Assembly (NCBI GenBank): GCA_002382325.1
Contig: DGAG01000005.1
Location: 1 to 64,000 of the forward strand
Direction: 5' to 3'
Length of the DNA stretch: 64,000 bases
From: Epsilonproteobacteria bacterium UBA4036
GTDB lineage: Bacteria; Campylobacterota; Campylobacteria; Campylobacterales; Arcobacteraceae
The notes under the pieces are model-generated. The model saw only the letters and a list, made by a program, of their open reading frames with translations. It had not been told where the DNA came from and did no database searches. Below are positions 36,143 through 44,484 of the stretch, in pieces. Numbering within the stretch: position 1 is the stretch's first letter; every line of letters begins with the position of its first letter. Both the position numbers and the translations under genes were made by a program.

Positions 36143-38353
36143 ATGCAAAAACTAGAAAATCCACAAGAAATAGCTTTGGCACACTCTTTGACTTTAGAAG
36201 AGTATGAAAATATTATACAGATTTTAGGAAGAGAACCTAATCATGTAGAAATTGGAATTTTTTCAGCCATGTGGAGTGAACACTGTTCATACAAATCAAG
36301 TAAAAAATATTTAAGTGGTTTTCCAACAAAAGCTCCATGGGTTATCCAAGGTCCAGGAGAAAATGCCGGTGTTATTGATATTGGTGATGGTTATGCAGCA
36401 GTCTTTAAAATGGAATCACACAACCACCCAAGTTTTATTGAGCCTTACCAAGGAGCAGCCACGGGTGTGGGTGGAATTTTAAGAGATGTATTTACCATGG
36501 GGGCAAGACCCATTGCCAATATGAACTCAATCCGATTTGCTTCCATTGAAGGAAACAGTGAAACGGCACAAAAACACAGATACCTTTTAAGAGGTGTAGT
36601 TGCGGGGATTGGTGGATATGGAAACTGTATGGGAGTTCCAACGATTGGTGGTGAAACCACGTTTGAAGAGTGTTATGCGGGAAATAACCTTGTCAATGCC
36701 TTTACATTAGGTTTAGCCAAAGCCGATGAGATTTTCTATGGAAAGGCAGAAGGTTTAGGAAACCCTGTTATGTACGTAGGTTCTAAAACAGGACGAGATG
36801 GTCTTGGTGGTGCTGTTATGTCTTCAGCTTCATTTACTGAAGATTCTGAATCAAAACGACCAACAGTACAAGTGGGTGATCCCTTTACTGAAAAACTTCT
36901 TTTAGAAGCGTGTTTAGAACTGTTTAAAAAAGATTTAATTATTGGTATCCAAGATATGGGTGCTGCTGGATTGACTTCTTCTTCATTTGAAATGGCAGGA
37001 CGAAGTGGTTCTGGGATGATTATGCACTTAGACAAAGTTCCAGCACGAGAAGAGGGTATGACTCCGTATGACTTTATGTTATCTGAATCACAAGAGCGAA
37101 TGCTTATTTGTGCTAAAAAAGGGTGTGAGCAAGCTATTATCGATATTTTTGAAAAATGGGAATTGGATGTTGCTGTAATTGGTGAAGTTACAGGAACTGG
37201 AAATATGGAATTATTCTGGCACGGTGAAAAATGTGCAGAAGTTCCTGTTCAACCGGTATCTGAACAAGCTCCTGTACTTGACAGACCCGTAAAAGAACCC
37301 GAATATTTAAAAGAGATTGCCAATATCACATTGGATAAAAAAATCAGCAGCCAAGAAGCGTTTGATATGATGTTTTCTGATATGGAAGTTGTAGATAAAT
37401 CTTGGGTGTATTCTCAATACGATTCTATGGTACAAACGAACACAATCAAAGGACCAGGAAGCTTAGATGGTTCAAGCATACGAATTAAAGAGACAGGCAA
37501 AGCGTTATCCATGAGTGCTGATTGTAACACACGATTTTGTTATATCAACCCACAATTAGGAGCAGCAGCAGCGGTTATGGAGAGTGGTCGAAATGTTGCT
37601 ATGACAGGAGCTGTTCCAAAAGCAATTACGGATTGTTTAAACTTTGGAAATCCACAAAACCCAGAAGTGATGTGGCAATTTAAAGAGTGTTGTGAAGGAA
37701 TTAAAAAAGCGTGCAGTGCTTTAAATACGCCTGTAATTGGTGGAAACGTATCGTTATACAATGAAACCAATGGTGTGGGTGTTTTCCCTACACCTTCTAT
37801 TGCTATGGTGGGAGTCAATGAAGACGCCAACAAAGTATTGCCATCGGCATTCCAAAAAAATGGAAGTACGATTTATTTATTGGGTGAAACTAAGCCAGAA
37901 TTTGGTGGAAGTCTGTTTATGAAAAAAGTGTACGGAAAAGTGGCTGGAACTCACCCTGAAGTGGACTTTGAAAAAGAGTTAAAATTGTGGAACTTGGTTA
38001 TTGAAGCCAATAAACAAGGACTTCTCAACGCTGCTAAAGACGTAAACGTAGGTGGTTTAGCCATCAGTGCTGCTAAAATGGCAGTCGTAGGGAACAAAGG
38101 AGTTGAAATCGTAGCTCCTTTAAATGATGCCAAAGATATTTTCTCTGAAACATTAAGCCGAGCTATTGTTGAAGTCAGTTATGAAAATGAAGAAGCCTTT
38201 GAAAACTTAGTTTCAAGCGTAGGGCAATATTGTATTAAAATTGGAAAAGTTCAAGGCGATACCATTATTATCAATGGGGTAACTAAATCACTTGAAGATG
38301 CCAGAAATATTTACTATAACCGATTTAAAGAAGTGATTGAGCAAGATTTATAA
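36143..38353 (+). CDS. purL: Phosphoribosylformylglycinamidine synthase subunit PurL
   Basis: This ATP-dependent step of purine synthesis forms FGAM from FGAR, with PurS and PurQ as partners. Its 736 residues correspond to the small PurL type. [11 protein letters not shown] (about 43-53), the Mg/ATP-binding KMESHNHPS and GAATGVGGI, and [17 protein letters not shown] (about 271-287) are all present, and both AIRS-like halves are complete. It is monocistronic, preceded by a GATAAAAT -10 region near 36098. Its stop lies at the base of a terminator hairpin. Confidence 0.97.
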   Translation: MQKLENPQEIALAHSLTLEEYENIIQILGREPNHVEIGIFSAMWSEHCSYKSSKKYLSGFPTKAPWVIQGPGENAGVIDIGDGYAAVFKMESHNHPSFIEPYQGAATGVGGILRDVFTMGARPIANMNSIRFASIEGNSETAQKHRYLLRGVVAGIGGYGNCMGVPTIGGETTFEECYAGNNLVNAFTLGLAKADEIFYGKAEGLGNPVMYVGSKTGRDGLGGAVMSSASFTEDSESKRPTVQVGDPFTEKLLLEACLELFKKDLIIGIQDMGAAGLTSSSFEMAGRSGSGMIMHLDKVPAREEGMTPYDFMLSESQERMLICAKKGCEQAIIDIFEKWELDVAVIGEVTGTGNMELFWHGEKCAEVPVQPVSEQAPVLDRPVKEPEYLKEIANITLDKKISSQEAFDMMFSDMEVVDKSWVYSQYDSMVQTNTIKGPGSLDGSSIRIKETGKALSMSADCNTRFCYINPQLGAAAAVMESGRNVAMTGAVPKAITDCLNFGNPQNPEVMWQFKECCEGIKKACSALNTPVIGGNVSLYNETNGVGVFPTPSIAMVGVNEDANKVLPSAFQKNGSTIYLLGETKPEFGGSLFMKKVYGKVAGTHPEVDFEKELKLWNLVIEANKQGLLNAAKDVNVGGLAISAAKMAVVGNKGVEIVAPLNDAKDIFSETLSRAIVEVSYENEEAFENLVSSVGQYCIKIGKVQGDTIIINGVTKSLEDARNIYYNRFKEVIEQDL

Positions 38354-38374
38354 AAGTGGCTTTGCCTCTTTTAT
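38350..38374 (+). terminator. Intrinsic terminator of purL
   Basis: ATAAAAG-T-GGC pairs with GCC-T-CTTTTAT across a TTT loop, starting inside the purL stop codon. A T-rich right arm completes it. A heptamer-repeat hairpin follows directly. Confidence 0.65.
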
Positions 38375-38437
38375 AGTGACGAGTGACAAGTAACGAGACA
38401 TTTACTGGTCACTTGTTACTCGTTACTGATCACTTTC
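38375..38437. repeat. Heptamer-repeat hairpin between purL and the nucleotidyltransferase-like gene
   Basis: Left heptamers AGTGACG, AGTGACA, AGTAACG and AGACATT (38375-38402) face right heptamers ACTGGTC, ACTTGTT, ACTCGTT and ACTGATC (38404-38431). Over 23 positions the arms pair with five mismatches. The right arm runs into the 3' end of the minus-strand gene and encodes its last residues and stop. Confidence 0.75.
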
Positions 38438-39159
38438 TTTTCTTCCACAAACTGACTGATGGCGTGTTTAATCTCTTTGAGTTTCTCTTCATTGCCTTGT
38501 AATCTGTCAAAAAATTTCTCTTTTTTATCGTCTTGATTGACCTCGAGTTGGGCAATTTTAGTGCAAATGGCTAAAAAGACACCGTAAGGCACATCATCGC
38601 CTCGTTTTAAGAAGTGAATGGCACGTTGCAATGAAACAAAAGGATTGACACTGATACGGGAAAGTCGATTGACTTTGGTTTGGATGTAATGGATAAACTC
38701 TTCTCGTATATCACAATCAAGCACTTCTATCTGTTTTGTTTTGGTGTGTAAAATACACTCAAATGCAATTTTTGTGGAGTCAAAATCAAAACCATCGACC
38801 AAATAACTTAAACTGGCATTTTCAAATTTTTCTCGAAAAACCAGCTGAAAAATATCTTCTTCAAACCGATACGTATAGGAGTTGTTTTCATACTCAAAAT
38901 AGCTTTGATTGAGTGTGTTGTTGACATCGTCTTTGTCTTGTTTATTGGGAAAAATCAGATCAATATCTCTAAAAGTATCTTCTTTGATACAAGACCCTGC
39001 TAAAAAAAATGGAATTTGCTCTTTTTTTATGGGATGAATCATTACATGGTTGAGAAAAGACTCCAGTTTTGAAATGACATTACACAATCGAATGTCAAAT
39101 TTCATTTGCAGTTCATAAGGTAAAAAAGTATTAAAGTTGTCCCAAAATTGGTAAGTCAT
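38416..39159 (-). CDS. Nucleotidyltransferase-like protein, unknown function
   Basis: This 247-residue protein has FLAGSCIKEDTFRDIDLIF at about 51-69, which matches the GS-x(n)-DxD core of polymerase-beta-type nucleotidyltransferases. A helical C-terminal part with FVSLQRAIHFLKRGDD (about 168-183) follows. I cannot name the substrate; minimal nucleotidyltransferases and tRNA or antibiotic-modifying enzymes share this core. The final residues and stop are encoded by the heptamer-repeat array at 38404-38437, so the C-terminus may have been altered by the repeat. It is monocistronic, between the convergent purL and the divergent purH. Confidence 0.6.
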   Translation of the reverse strand: MTYQFWDNFNTFLPYELQMKFDIRLCNVISKLESFLNHVMIHPIKKEQIPFFLAGSCIKEDTFRDIDLIFPNKQDKDDVNNTLNQSYFEYENNSYTYRFEEDIFQLVFREKFENASLSYLVDGFDFDSTKIAFECILHTKTKQIEVLDCDIREEFIHYIQTKVNRLSRISVNPFVSLQRAIHFLKRGDDVPYGVFLAICTKIAQLEVNQDDKKEKFFDRLQGNEEKLKEIKHAISQFVEEKKVISNE

Positions 39160-39281
39160 AGAGGCTTTTTCCCTTAGTGTAAATTTTAGACATTTTACAA
39201 CATTTTAATTTATAAAAGTGTTAATAAAAAGTGCATAAAAGTGACGTATCCTGTAAAAGCAACTCGTAATGACTTTTTGAG

Positions 39282-39287
39282 TATAAT
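39282..39287 (+). promoter_or_regulatory. -10 box of purH
   Basis: A TATAAT lies 43 bases before the TTG start of purH, in the intergenic region shared with the divergent nucleotidyltransferase-like gene. No extended operator is evident. Confidence 0.5.
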
Positions 39288-39329
39288 TGCGACTAAAATT
39301 GTAAGCAAACAGATAAAGGAAACGATACA

Positions 39330-40862
39330 TTGAGAGCATTAATTAGCGTAAGCGATAAAAGTGGTGTTGAAAACTTTGCCAAAGAGTTAGTGGCGTTAGG
39401 ATATGAAATCATCTCAACAGGTGGTACCTACAGTAAATTAAAAGAGGCAGGCATTAAAGTCATTGAAGCCAATGAAGTGACCCAATTTCCTGAGTGTTTT
39501 GAAGGACGAGTCAAAACCTTAAATCCTTATATTCACGGTGGAATTTTACACCGAAGAGACAAACAATCTCACCTAGACCAAGCCAAAGAATTGGGTGTTG
39601 AAGGGATTGATTTGGTATGTGTCAATTTATATCCCTTTAAAGCCACAATTGAAAAAACAGATGACTTTGAAGAGATCATTGAAAACATCGACATCGGTGG
39701 TCCAGCGATGGTAAGAAGTGCAGCTAAAAATTTTGATTCAGTGATTATTGTTACGGATGTGGCTGATTATGATTTGGTCTTAAACAACCTAAAAAACAAC
39801 ACGAATACAGTAGAGTTTAGACGAGATATGATGATTAAAGCCTATGAACACACCGCGGCATACGACTCTATGATTGCTAATTATATGAACAAAAGATTCA
39901 ACGGTGGAATGGGTGCTAAACAGTTTATCGTAGGGTCAAAAGTGTTTGATACACGATACGGTGAAAACCCTCATCAAAAAGGGGCATTGTATGAGTTTGA
40001 ACAACATTTAAGCAATAAATTTATCACGCTAAAAGGGGAAGCCAGTTTCAATAACATGGGTGATATTTCAGGTGCTGCTAAAATTGCTTCAGCATTTGGT
40101 GATGACAACGCTGTGTGTATTGTAAAACATGGAAACCCATGTGGATTTGCGATTAAAGATACGCTAATAGAGTCTTATATTGAAGCGTTAAGATGTGACC
40201 CCGTTTCTGCGTTTGGTGGAGTGGTTGCCGTCAATGGAATTGTCGATTTACCTTTGGCTGTTAAAATGAATGAAATCTTTTTAGAAGTTGTTTTTGCAGC
40301 CGATTTTACAGAAGAAGCCGTTGAAGAGTTAAGCAGAAAACAAAGAATTAAACTCTTCAAACAAGGAACAAAAAAACTTGAGATGTCAAATGATGCATTT
40401 AACTTTAAAATTGTAGATGGTGGATTTGTTTACCAAGATGCAGATTTTGTTGAAGAAGATGAAGTTAAAAACTCAAAACTGATGTCAGAGCGAGAAGCAA
40501 CACAACAAGAGAAAAAAGATATGGAAATTGCCTATAAAGTAGCAAGTTTAACCAAATCAAACTGTGTAGTGTATGTAAAAAATTCTGCGATGGTAGCTGT
40601 GGGAATGGGGATGACTTCAAGAGTTGATGCCGCAAAAGCAGCATTACGAAAAGCAGAAGATTTAGGAATCGACGTAAGTGGTTCAGTTTTAGCTTCTGAA
40701 GCTTTTTTCCCATTTAGAGACAGTATTGATGCTGCACAAGAAGCGGGTGTAAAATGTGTCATTGAGCCAGGTGGAAGTATCCGAGATGAGGAGATTATCC
40801 AAGCAGCCAATGAGTTTGGGATGGCGTTGTATTTTTCAGGTAAACGACACTTCCTCCACTAA
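39330..40862 (+). CDS. purH: Bifunctional AICAR transformylase/IMP cyclohydrolase
   Basis: This enzyme catalyses the last two steps of IMP synthesis. The N-terminal MGS-like IMP cyclohydrolase domain (about 1-190) begins [11 protein letters not shown] and contains STGGTYSKL. The transformylase domain has the Lys-His pair in [10 protein letters not shown] (about 264-273) and ends with FSGKRHFLH. Its 510 residues are normal. The start is a TTG with an AAAGGAAA ribosome binding site ten bases upstream; it is the conserved family start. The accessory region begins right after its stop. Confidence 0.96.
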   Translation: MRALISVSDKSGVENFAKELVALGYEIISTGGTYSKLKEAGIKVIEANEVTQFPECFEGRVKTLNPYIHGGILHRRDKQSHLDQAKELGVEGIDLVCVNLYPFKATIEKTDDFEEIIENIDIGGPAMVRSAAKNFDSVIIVTDVADYDLVLNNLKNNTNTVEFRRDMMIKAYEHTAAYDSMIANYMNKRFNGGMGAKQFIVGSKVFDTRYGENPHQKGALYEFEQHLSNKFITLKGEASFNNMGDISGAAKIASAFGDDNAVCIVKHGNPCGFAIKDTLIESYIEALRCDPVSAFGGVVAVNGIVDLPLAVKMNEIFLEVVFAADFTEEAVEELSRKQRIKLFKQGTKKLEMSNDAFNFKIVDGGFVYQDADFVEEDEVKNSKLMSEREATQQEKKDMEIAYKVASLTKSNCVVYVKNSAMVAVGMGMTSRVDAAKAALRKAEDLGIDVSGSVLASEAFFPFRDSIDAAQEAGVKCVIEPGGSIRDEEIIQAANEFGMALYFSGKRHFLH

Positions 40863-40906
40863 AAGAGTTGATTTTATAAGCACTCTTTCTTCATAACTCT
40901 GCGTTA

Positions 40907-40964
40907 GGAAACAAAGCATTCTACTCACTTACTTCAAGTAAGCTCCTACGAATGCTTTATTTCC
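40907..40964. repeat. Long inverted repeat with inner hairpin
   Basis: GGAAACAAAGCATTC (40907-40921) pairs with GAATGCTTTATTTCC (40950-40964) with one mismatch. Inside, CTTACT (40928-40933) pairs with AGTAAG (40937-40942). The whole can fold as one 58-nt stem. It lacks a terminal T-run, so it is not a simple terminator. Confidence 0.7.
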
Positions 40965-41098
40965 TGCCTTGATTTATTTTGAAATAGCACTCCTAAAATC
41001 ACTCTTTGAAATATTAAGTTCAAACTATCTTTTGTTACATGAGTCAATAAAAATTCTAATTATATAAATCAAATATGAAAATGTCCTTATCCCATTCT

Positions 41099-41219
41099 TT
41101 CCAACATCTGAAAAGCCGAACGTTTATTTTTATTTTCGGAATATAGTTGCAACTGTTTGAACATAAAAATATGCTCAGAAGCATATTTTTATGTGAGTTT
41201 TGCGACTCAGATGCTGGAA
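41099..41219. repeat. Nested palindromic element (MITE- or RNA-like)
   Basis: Outer arms TTCCAACATCTGA (41099-41111) and TCAGATGCTGGAA (41207-41219) are inverted repeats with one mismatch. Inside is a perfect 15-bp stem, ACATAAAAATATGCT at 41161-41175 with its complement at 41180-41194. The 121-bp unit has no coding potential that I trust. Confidence 0.6.
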
Positions 41220-41292
41220 CGAAGTGACTAAATTCTGGTACAGACAAAAAGTGAGGGAACCCCAAAGGGCTTTGAAATCGTTGGTGGTTTTG

Positions 41293-41316
41293 CTTACTTT
41301 GTCCATACAAAGTAAG
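41293..41316. repeat. Nine-bp perfect hairpin
   Basis: CTTACTTTG and CAAAGTAAG are separated by six bases. It lies 74 bases after the nested palindrome and may belong to the same element. Confidence 0.5.
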
Positions 41317-41560
41317 AGAGCGGAAACCTTTATGGTTTTCAAGAGAGGTATTTTTAATCTTTTGACAATTTTATCATTCTTATTTGTAAATTAACAAAAT
41401 ATATGTTTTTCTATTTTTTAGAGGACATTGTAGTGGAGATTCAACCTCAGGGGTGTAAATTATAAATTAATCTTATCCATTAAATGAAGTTTTATTTTTA
41501 TTTATTCATTATAATAAATCTTATGTTATAGTTTGCGTTAATATAACAGGAGAATACGAT

Positions 41561-42058
41561 ATGGAAAATAGTGCATTATGGGGATTTTTGGGAACTTTAA
41601 TTGGTGCATGTACAAGTATTATTACTACACTTATTGTTAATGCTAATTCTAAAAAATTACAAATAGAAGCAATTTCATTGCAATATCAAGAGAAACAAAA
41701 GAATTTTCAAAGAGAAACAATATTGGAGTTACAGGAATATATTTTAAAATGTATGCGTTCAATTACACAAATTTATTTGCATGATAAAAAAACATATCAA
41801 AATGAAAATATAAGAGTACCTATTCCAGATAAGATTGATGCAGAATACATGGAAAATATAAGAAAGTTAGTTGTTTTAGAGGCAAGAATTATACAAGATA
41901 GTCTGAGATTGGAAATATCAGACTTTAGAAACTTAATGAGTGATATGGCTTTGGCAAACACTGCTCAGTCAAGTTCAGATGCATTTGACAATATTTTTAA
42001 ACAGCATGTTAAAGTTATTGATGCTTTAGGAGAAGCAATACGTAATGAATATTCTTAA
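41561..42058 (+). CDS. Single-pass membrane protein with coiled coil, unknown function
   Basis: This 165-residue hypothetical protein has an N-terminal hydrophobic helix (about residues 7-28, LWGFLGTLIGACTSIITTLIV). A long charged coiled coil and helical domain follow (about 30-160) without recognised motifs. The start has GGAGAA as ribosome binding site and an upstream TATAGT at 41527-41532. It stands alone in the accessory stretch between purH and HigB. Similar small anchored helical proteins are common orphans on genomic islands. The function is unknown and I do not assign one. Confidence 0.65.
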   Translation: MENSALWGFLGTLIGACTSIITTLIVNANSKKLQIEAISLQYQEKQKNFQRETILELQEYILKCMRSITQIYLHDKKTYQNENIRVPIPDKIDAEYMENIRKLVVLEARIIQDSLRLEISDFRNLMSDMALANTAQSSSDAFDNIFKQHVKVIDALGEAIRNEYS

Positions 42059-42206
42059 TGAGATAACAGAAAATTGGTGTCAGTCGTACCATTTTGATTG
42101 AATATAGACATTATAGTTAACATATTCCTCTTGTTACAATGATGTTTTTTTCTTTGTAAAAATACAATTAAGTTCCTCTTAAAGGAACAAATAGTATAGT
42201 CTCTTT

Positions 42207-42500
42207 ATGAATGTAATAAGCAAAAGAACATTAATTCAGTTTTATGAGAAACATCCACAAGCAAAAACTCCTTTGGAAGTTTGGCACATGGATACCAGAA
42301 AAGCTGAATGGAAAACACCCGATGATATTAAAAAGAATTATGCAAATGCTTCTTTTTTGGAAGACAATAGGGTGGTTTTTAATATCAAAGGAAATGATTA
42401 CCGTTTAATAGTTCACATTGATTATTTACGAAAAATAGTGAGAGTAAAATTTATTGGCACTCACAGTGAGTATGATAAAATAAATGCTAAGGAAATATAA
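42207..42500 (+). CDS. higB: HigB-family toxin (mRNA interferase)
   Basis: This 97-residue toxin is predicted to cleave mRNA at the ribosome. It shows the HigB pattern: MNVISKRTLIQFYEKHPQAK, an LEVWH..AEWKTPDDIK stretch (about 23-42) and NDYRLIVHIDYLRKIVRVKFIGTHSEYDKI (about 63-92), with basic and His residues expected for catalysis. Toxin before antitoxin is the usual HigBA gene order, and higA follows after two bases. It is complete with no internal stop, so the module may be active. It lies within a palindrome-rich accessory stretch. Confidence 0.9.
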   Translation: MNVISKRTLIQFYEKHPQAKTPLEVWHMDTRKAEWKTPDDIKKNYANASFLEDNRVVFNIKGNDYRLIVHIDYLRKIVRVKFIGTHSEYDKINAKEI

Positions 42501-42502
42501 CA

Positions 42503-42874
42503 ATGCAATTAAAAATTATTAAAAATGAAAAAGAATATGATAAAGCTTTGAGTAGAATAGATGAGCTAATGCAACTAAATCCAAAACTTGGAACCAAAGA
42601 AAGCGATGAGCTTGAGATACTTGCTTTGCTTATTGAAAAATATGAAGAACAAAATTGGGCTATAGAAGTTCCTGATGCCATAGAAGCTATTAAATACAGA
42701 ATGGAAGAAATGCAACTTAAACAAAAAGATTTAATACCGTATGTTGGAAATAGAAGCAAAGTATCAGAACTTTTAAATAGAAAAGTTTCACTCTCTCTTA
42801 CAATGATTAGAAATCTATCCCAAGCTTTACATATTCCTCTTGAAATTTTAGTTCAACCGCTACAAAAGGCTTAA
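42503..42874 (+). CDS. higA: HigA-family antitoxin with HTH_XRE domain
   Basis: This 123-residue antitoxin and autorepressor is the partner of the preceding HigB. An N-terminal helical part (about 1-60) with DELEILALLIEKYEEQNW is typical of HigA proteins. It is followed by a Cro/C1-type helix-turn-helix (about 68-118, QLKQKDLIPYVGNRSKVSELLNRK). The two genes are separated by two bases and must be co-transcribed. No operator palindrome was clearly seen in the 148 bases before higB. Confidence 0.9.
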   Translation: MQLKIIKNEKEYDKALSRIDELMQLNPKLGTKESDELEILALLIEKYEEQNWAIEVPDAIEAIKYRMEEMQLKQKDLIPYVGNRSKVSELLNRKVSLSLTMIRNLSQALHIPLEILVQPLQKA

Positions 42875-42938
42875 ATAGATTAGACTTTCTAAATCTTTAT
42901 CAGTAAGATTACAACTTTTATAGAACGATATTTTTTCC

Positions 42939-42967
42939 TCGTTCCCAACTTCCAAAGTCGGGAACGA
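42939..42967. repeat. REP-like palindrome
   Basis: TCGTTCCC and GGGAACGA form a perfect 8-bp stem with a further ACTT/AAGT pairing inside and a CCA loop. GTTCCC/GGGAAC palindromes of this kind are scattered repeats in many bacteria. The next bases are not a T-run, so a terminator is less likely. Confidence 0.55.
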
Positions 42968-43110
42968 ATACTTAATCCTCTACTCATTAAAATCTAAAAA
43001 ATACAAAAAGCTATAATCTTTTATTTAAACAAATAATATACTTCATTTTGTTAGGATGAAGTATATTTTAAATATTGGAATTTATTATAACTGCACCAAA
43101 ATAAGATGCA

Positions 43111-43265
43111 AAAAAAATCATTGATTTATTACCTGAAGATACATCTTATGATGAGATTTTAAAATAGTTGGCTTTTGATAGAATGATTCAAAAGGATTAA
43201 AAGACTCAAAAGAAAACAAAACTATTTAAAATAAAGAAATGAAAAATAGAATTAAGCAATGGTAG
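43111..43265 (+). pseudogene. Decayed antitoxin gene (RelB/ParD-type small antitoxin)
   Basis: Reading from 43117 gives IIDLLPEDTSYDEILK, then a TAG at 43165-43167, then LAFDRMIQK. A one-base frame change near 43192 leads to GLKDSKENKTI, a TAA at 43227-43229, and NKEMKNRIKQW before the TAG at 43263-43265. The joined text is that of an addiction-module antitoxin (LP-x-D-x-S-x-DEI ... QKGL-x-D-x-EN ... E-x-x-NRIKQW). Two stops and one frameshift make it non-functional. The start codon is also lost. Confidence 0.75.
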
Positions 43266-43348
43266 AAATTCATTGGACAAATGAAGCTGAACTTTGGTTA
43301 AAAGATATACTTGTGCTTGTGCTTGCTTTGAGAAAATATATTAAATAG
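43259..43348 (+). pseudogene. Truncated RelE/ParE-type toxin remnant
   Basis: The ATG at 43259 overlaps the end of the antitoxin wreck, as in real RelBE/ParDE modules. It encodes MVEIHWTNEAELWLKDI, the usual toxin N-terminus. A three-fold six-base repeat (CTTGTG, CTTGTG, CTTGCT at 43310-43327) follows, and then a stop at 43346-43348. Only 29 residues remain of about 95. Replication slippage at the repeat may have caused or followed the loss. Confidence 0.72.
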
Positions 43349-43444
43349 GATTACGCTTTTAATAAGCAAATAATTATGTAACTTTTTAGTGATAATTAAT
43401 CTTTAAATGGTTATTATGAGATAACTGCTTAAAAAGGAACTCAC

Positions 43445-44392
43445 ATGTCTATACCTAAAGTCAGTAACAAATATTTTCTTATCGATAAAGTTGTCATAAT
43501 CAAAAACTCTGTTTTGATGTATGATTTGTATAAAAAAAACAGTGACAAAAAAGCTGAATTGGTTTTACACAAACATGTACCTATTGTTGATGATATGTAT
43601 AATATCCTCAAAAATGAGCACTGTTTTTTGTTTGTTCATGAAGAAGAAAAAGCCAACTATGAAGAACATCTTACGCTTATTGCAGGTAAAAATATTGTTC
43701 CTCAACAAATGATTGCTTTATATACCAATTTCAGTGAGAATATGAATCAATTTTTTAAAAATCCAGAGTCTATGACCAATTATAAAATAGCAAAACAAAA
43801 CGTACAAAGTCTGGTATCAACGGTTTTGAATACCCAATATAGCGCTTCATCTTTTCTTTCTATGTTGGTTTATGAATATTACACACATACTCACTCTTTA
43901 AATGTTTGCGTCTATGCGATTAGTTTAGGAAAGCATTTAGGAATGGGCAAAGAAGCACTTGATGAGCTTGGAACGGCTGCGATGTTACACGATATTGGCA
44001 AAAGCAAAATTGATGAGAATATTCTTAACCGAAATGGAAAACTCAGTGAAGATGAGTTTAAAGAAATTCAAAAGCATCCGGTACACAGTTGGAACATTTT
44101 AAAACAGTTGGGCATTAAAAATAAAAATATTTTAGCAGGAGTAAGAAGTCACCATGAAAAACTTGATGGTACAGGTTATCCTGATAATTTAAGCAGCAAA
44201 GAGATACACATCTATGCTAAAATTATTGCCATTTGTGATGTGTTTGATGCTATTACAACAAAAAGAACGTATAAAGATTCTAAAAGTACCTTTGAAACAC
44301 TTATCTTAATGAAAAAAGAGATGAGACATCATCTGGATTCTATTTTAATCAATCATTTTATTTTGATGCTTAAAGAACAAAATAAAGCATGA
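43445..44392 (+). CDS. HD-GYP domain phosphohydrolase (c-di-GMP phosphodiesterase)
   Basis: This 315-residue protein has an uncharacterised N-terminal region (about 1-130). A complete HD-GYP domain follows with HTHSLNVCVYA (about 151-161), the HD pair in MLHDIGKSKID (about 181-191), HHEKLDGTGYP (about 237-247) and DVFDAITTKRTYK. All metal-ligand motifs and the GYP signature are present, so hydrolysis of cyclic di-GMP is likely. No receiver or membrane domain is seen. It starts after an AAAAAGGAAC ribosome binding site. It would oppose the diguanylate cyclases at 25.9-27.6 and 51.0 kb. Confidence 0.9.
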   Translation: MSIPKVSNKYFLIDKVVIIKNSVLMYDLYKKNSDKKAELVLHKHVPIVDDMYNILKNEHCFLFVHEEEKANYEEHLTLIAGKNIVPQQMIALYTNFSENMNQFFKNPESMTNYKIAKQNVQSLVSTVLNTQYSASSFLSMLVYEYYTHTHSLNVCVYAISLGKHLGMGKEALDELGTAAMLHDIGKSKIDENILNRNGKLSEDEFKEIQKHPVHSWNILKQLGIKNKNILAGVRSHHEKLDGTGYPDNLSSKEIHIYAKIIAICDVFDAITTKRTYKDSKSTFETLILMKKEMRHHLDSILINHFILMLKEQNKA

Positions 44393-44484
44393 CATAAGTA
44401 TTCAAACAGGATGATGAGTAACTTTAAAATACCTTAAATTGACTTCAAATAAATAAGTGGGTACGATATGGTTAAAGGATTACA

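Larger units (their letters stand above)
40863..41560. other. Gene-free 698-bp stretch with several palindromes
   Basis: I see no convincing gene here. The short open frames on both strands coincide with inverted repeats and lack ribosome binding sites. The stretch holds a long hairpin at 40907-40964, a nested palindromic element at 41099-41219 and a 9-bp hairpin at 41293-41316. An AT-rich segment with the promoter of the next gene (TATAGT at 41527-41532) closes it. It looks like deposited intergenic repeat elements after purH. Confidence 0.6.
42875..43444. other. Gene-free 570-bp stretch with palindrome and pseudogene wreck
   Basis: After higA there is no intact gene until the HD-GYP protein. 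The stretch holds a REP-like palindrome at 42939-42967 and a decayed antitoxin-toxin pair at 43111-43348. The AT-rich promoter of the next gene closes it. The rest shows nothing I can name. Confidence 0.7.

Noticed and set aside
41056..41394. Open frames of 84 and 64 codons on opposite strands after purH
   Set aside because: Both read through the inverted repeats at 41099-41219 and 41293-41316, lack ribosome binding sites and have no domain-like sequence.
40863..43444. Prophage or insertion sequence
   Set aside because: No transposase, integrase, phage structural gene, tRNA attachment site or long direct repeat was seen. Only palindromes and toxin-antitoxin genes are present.
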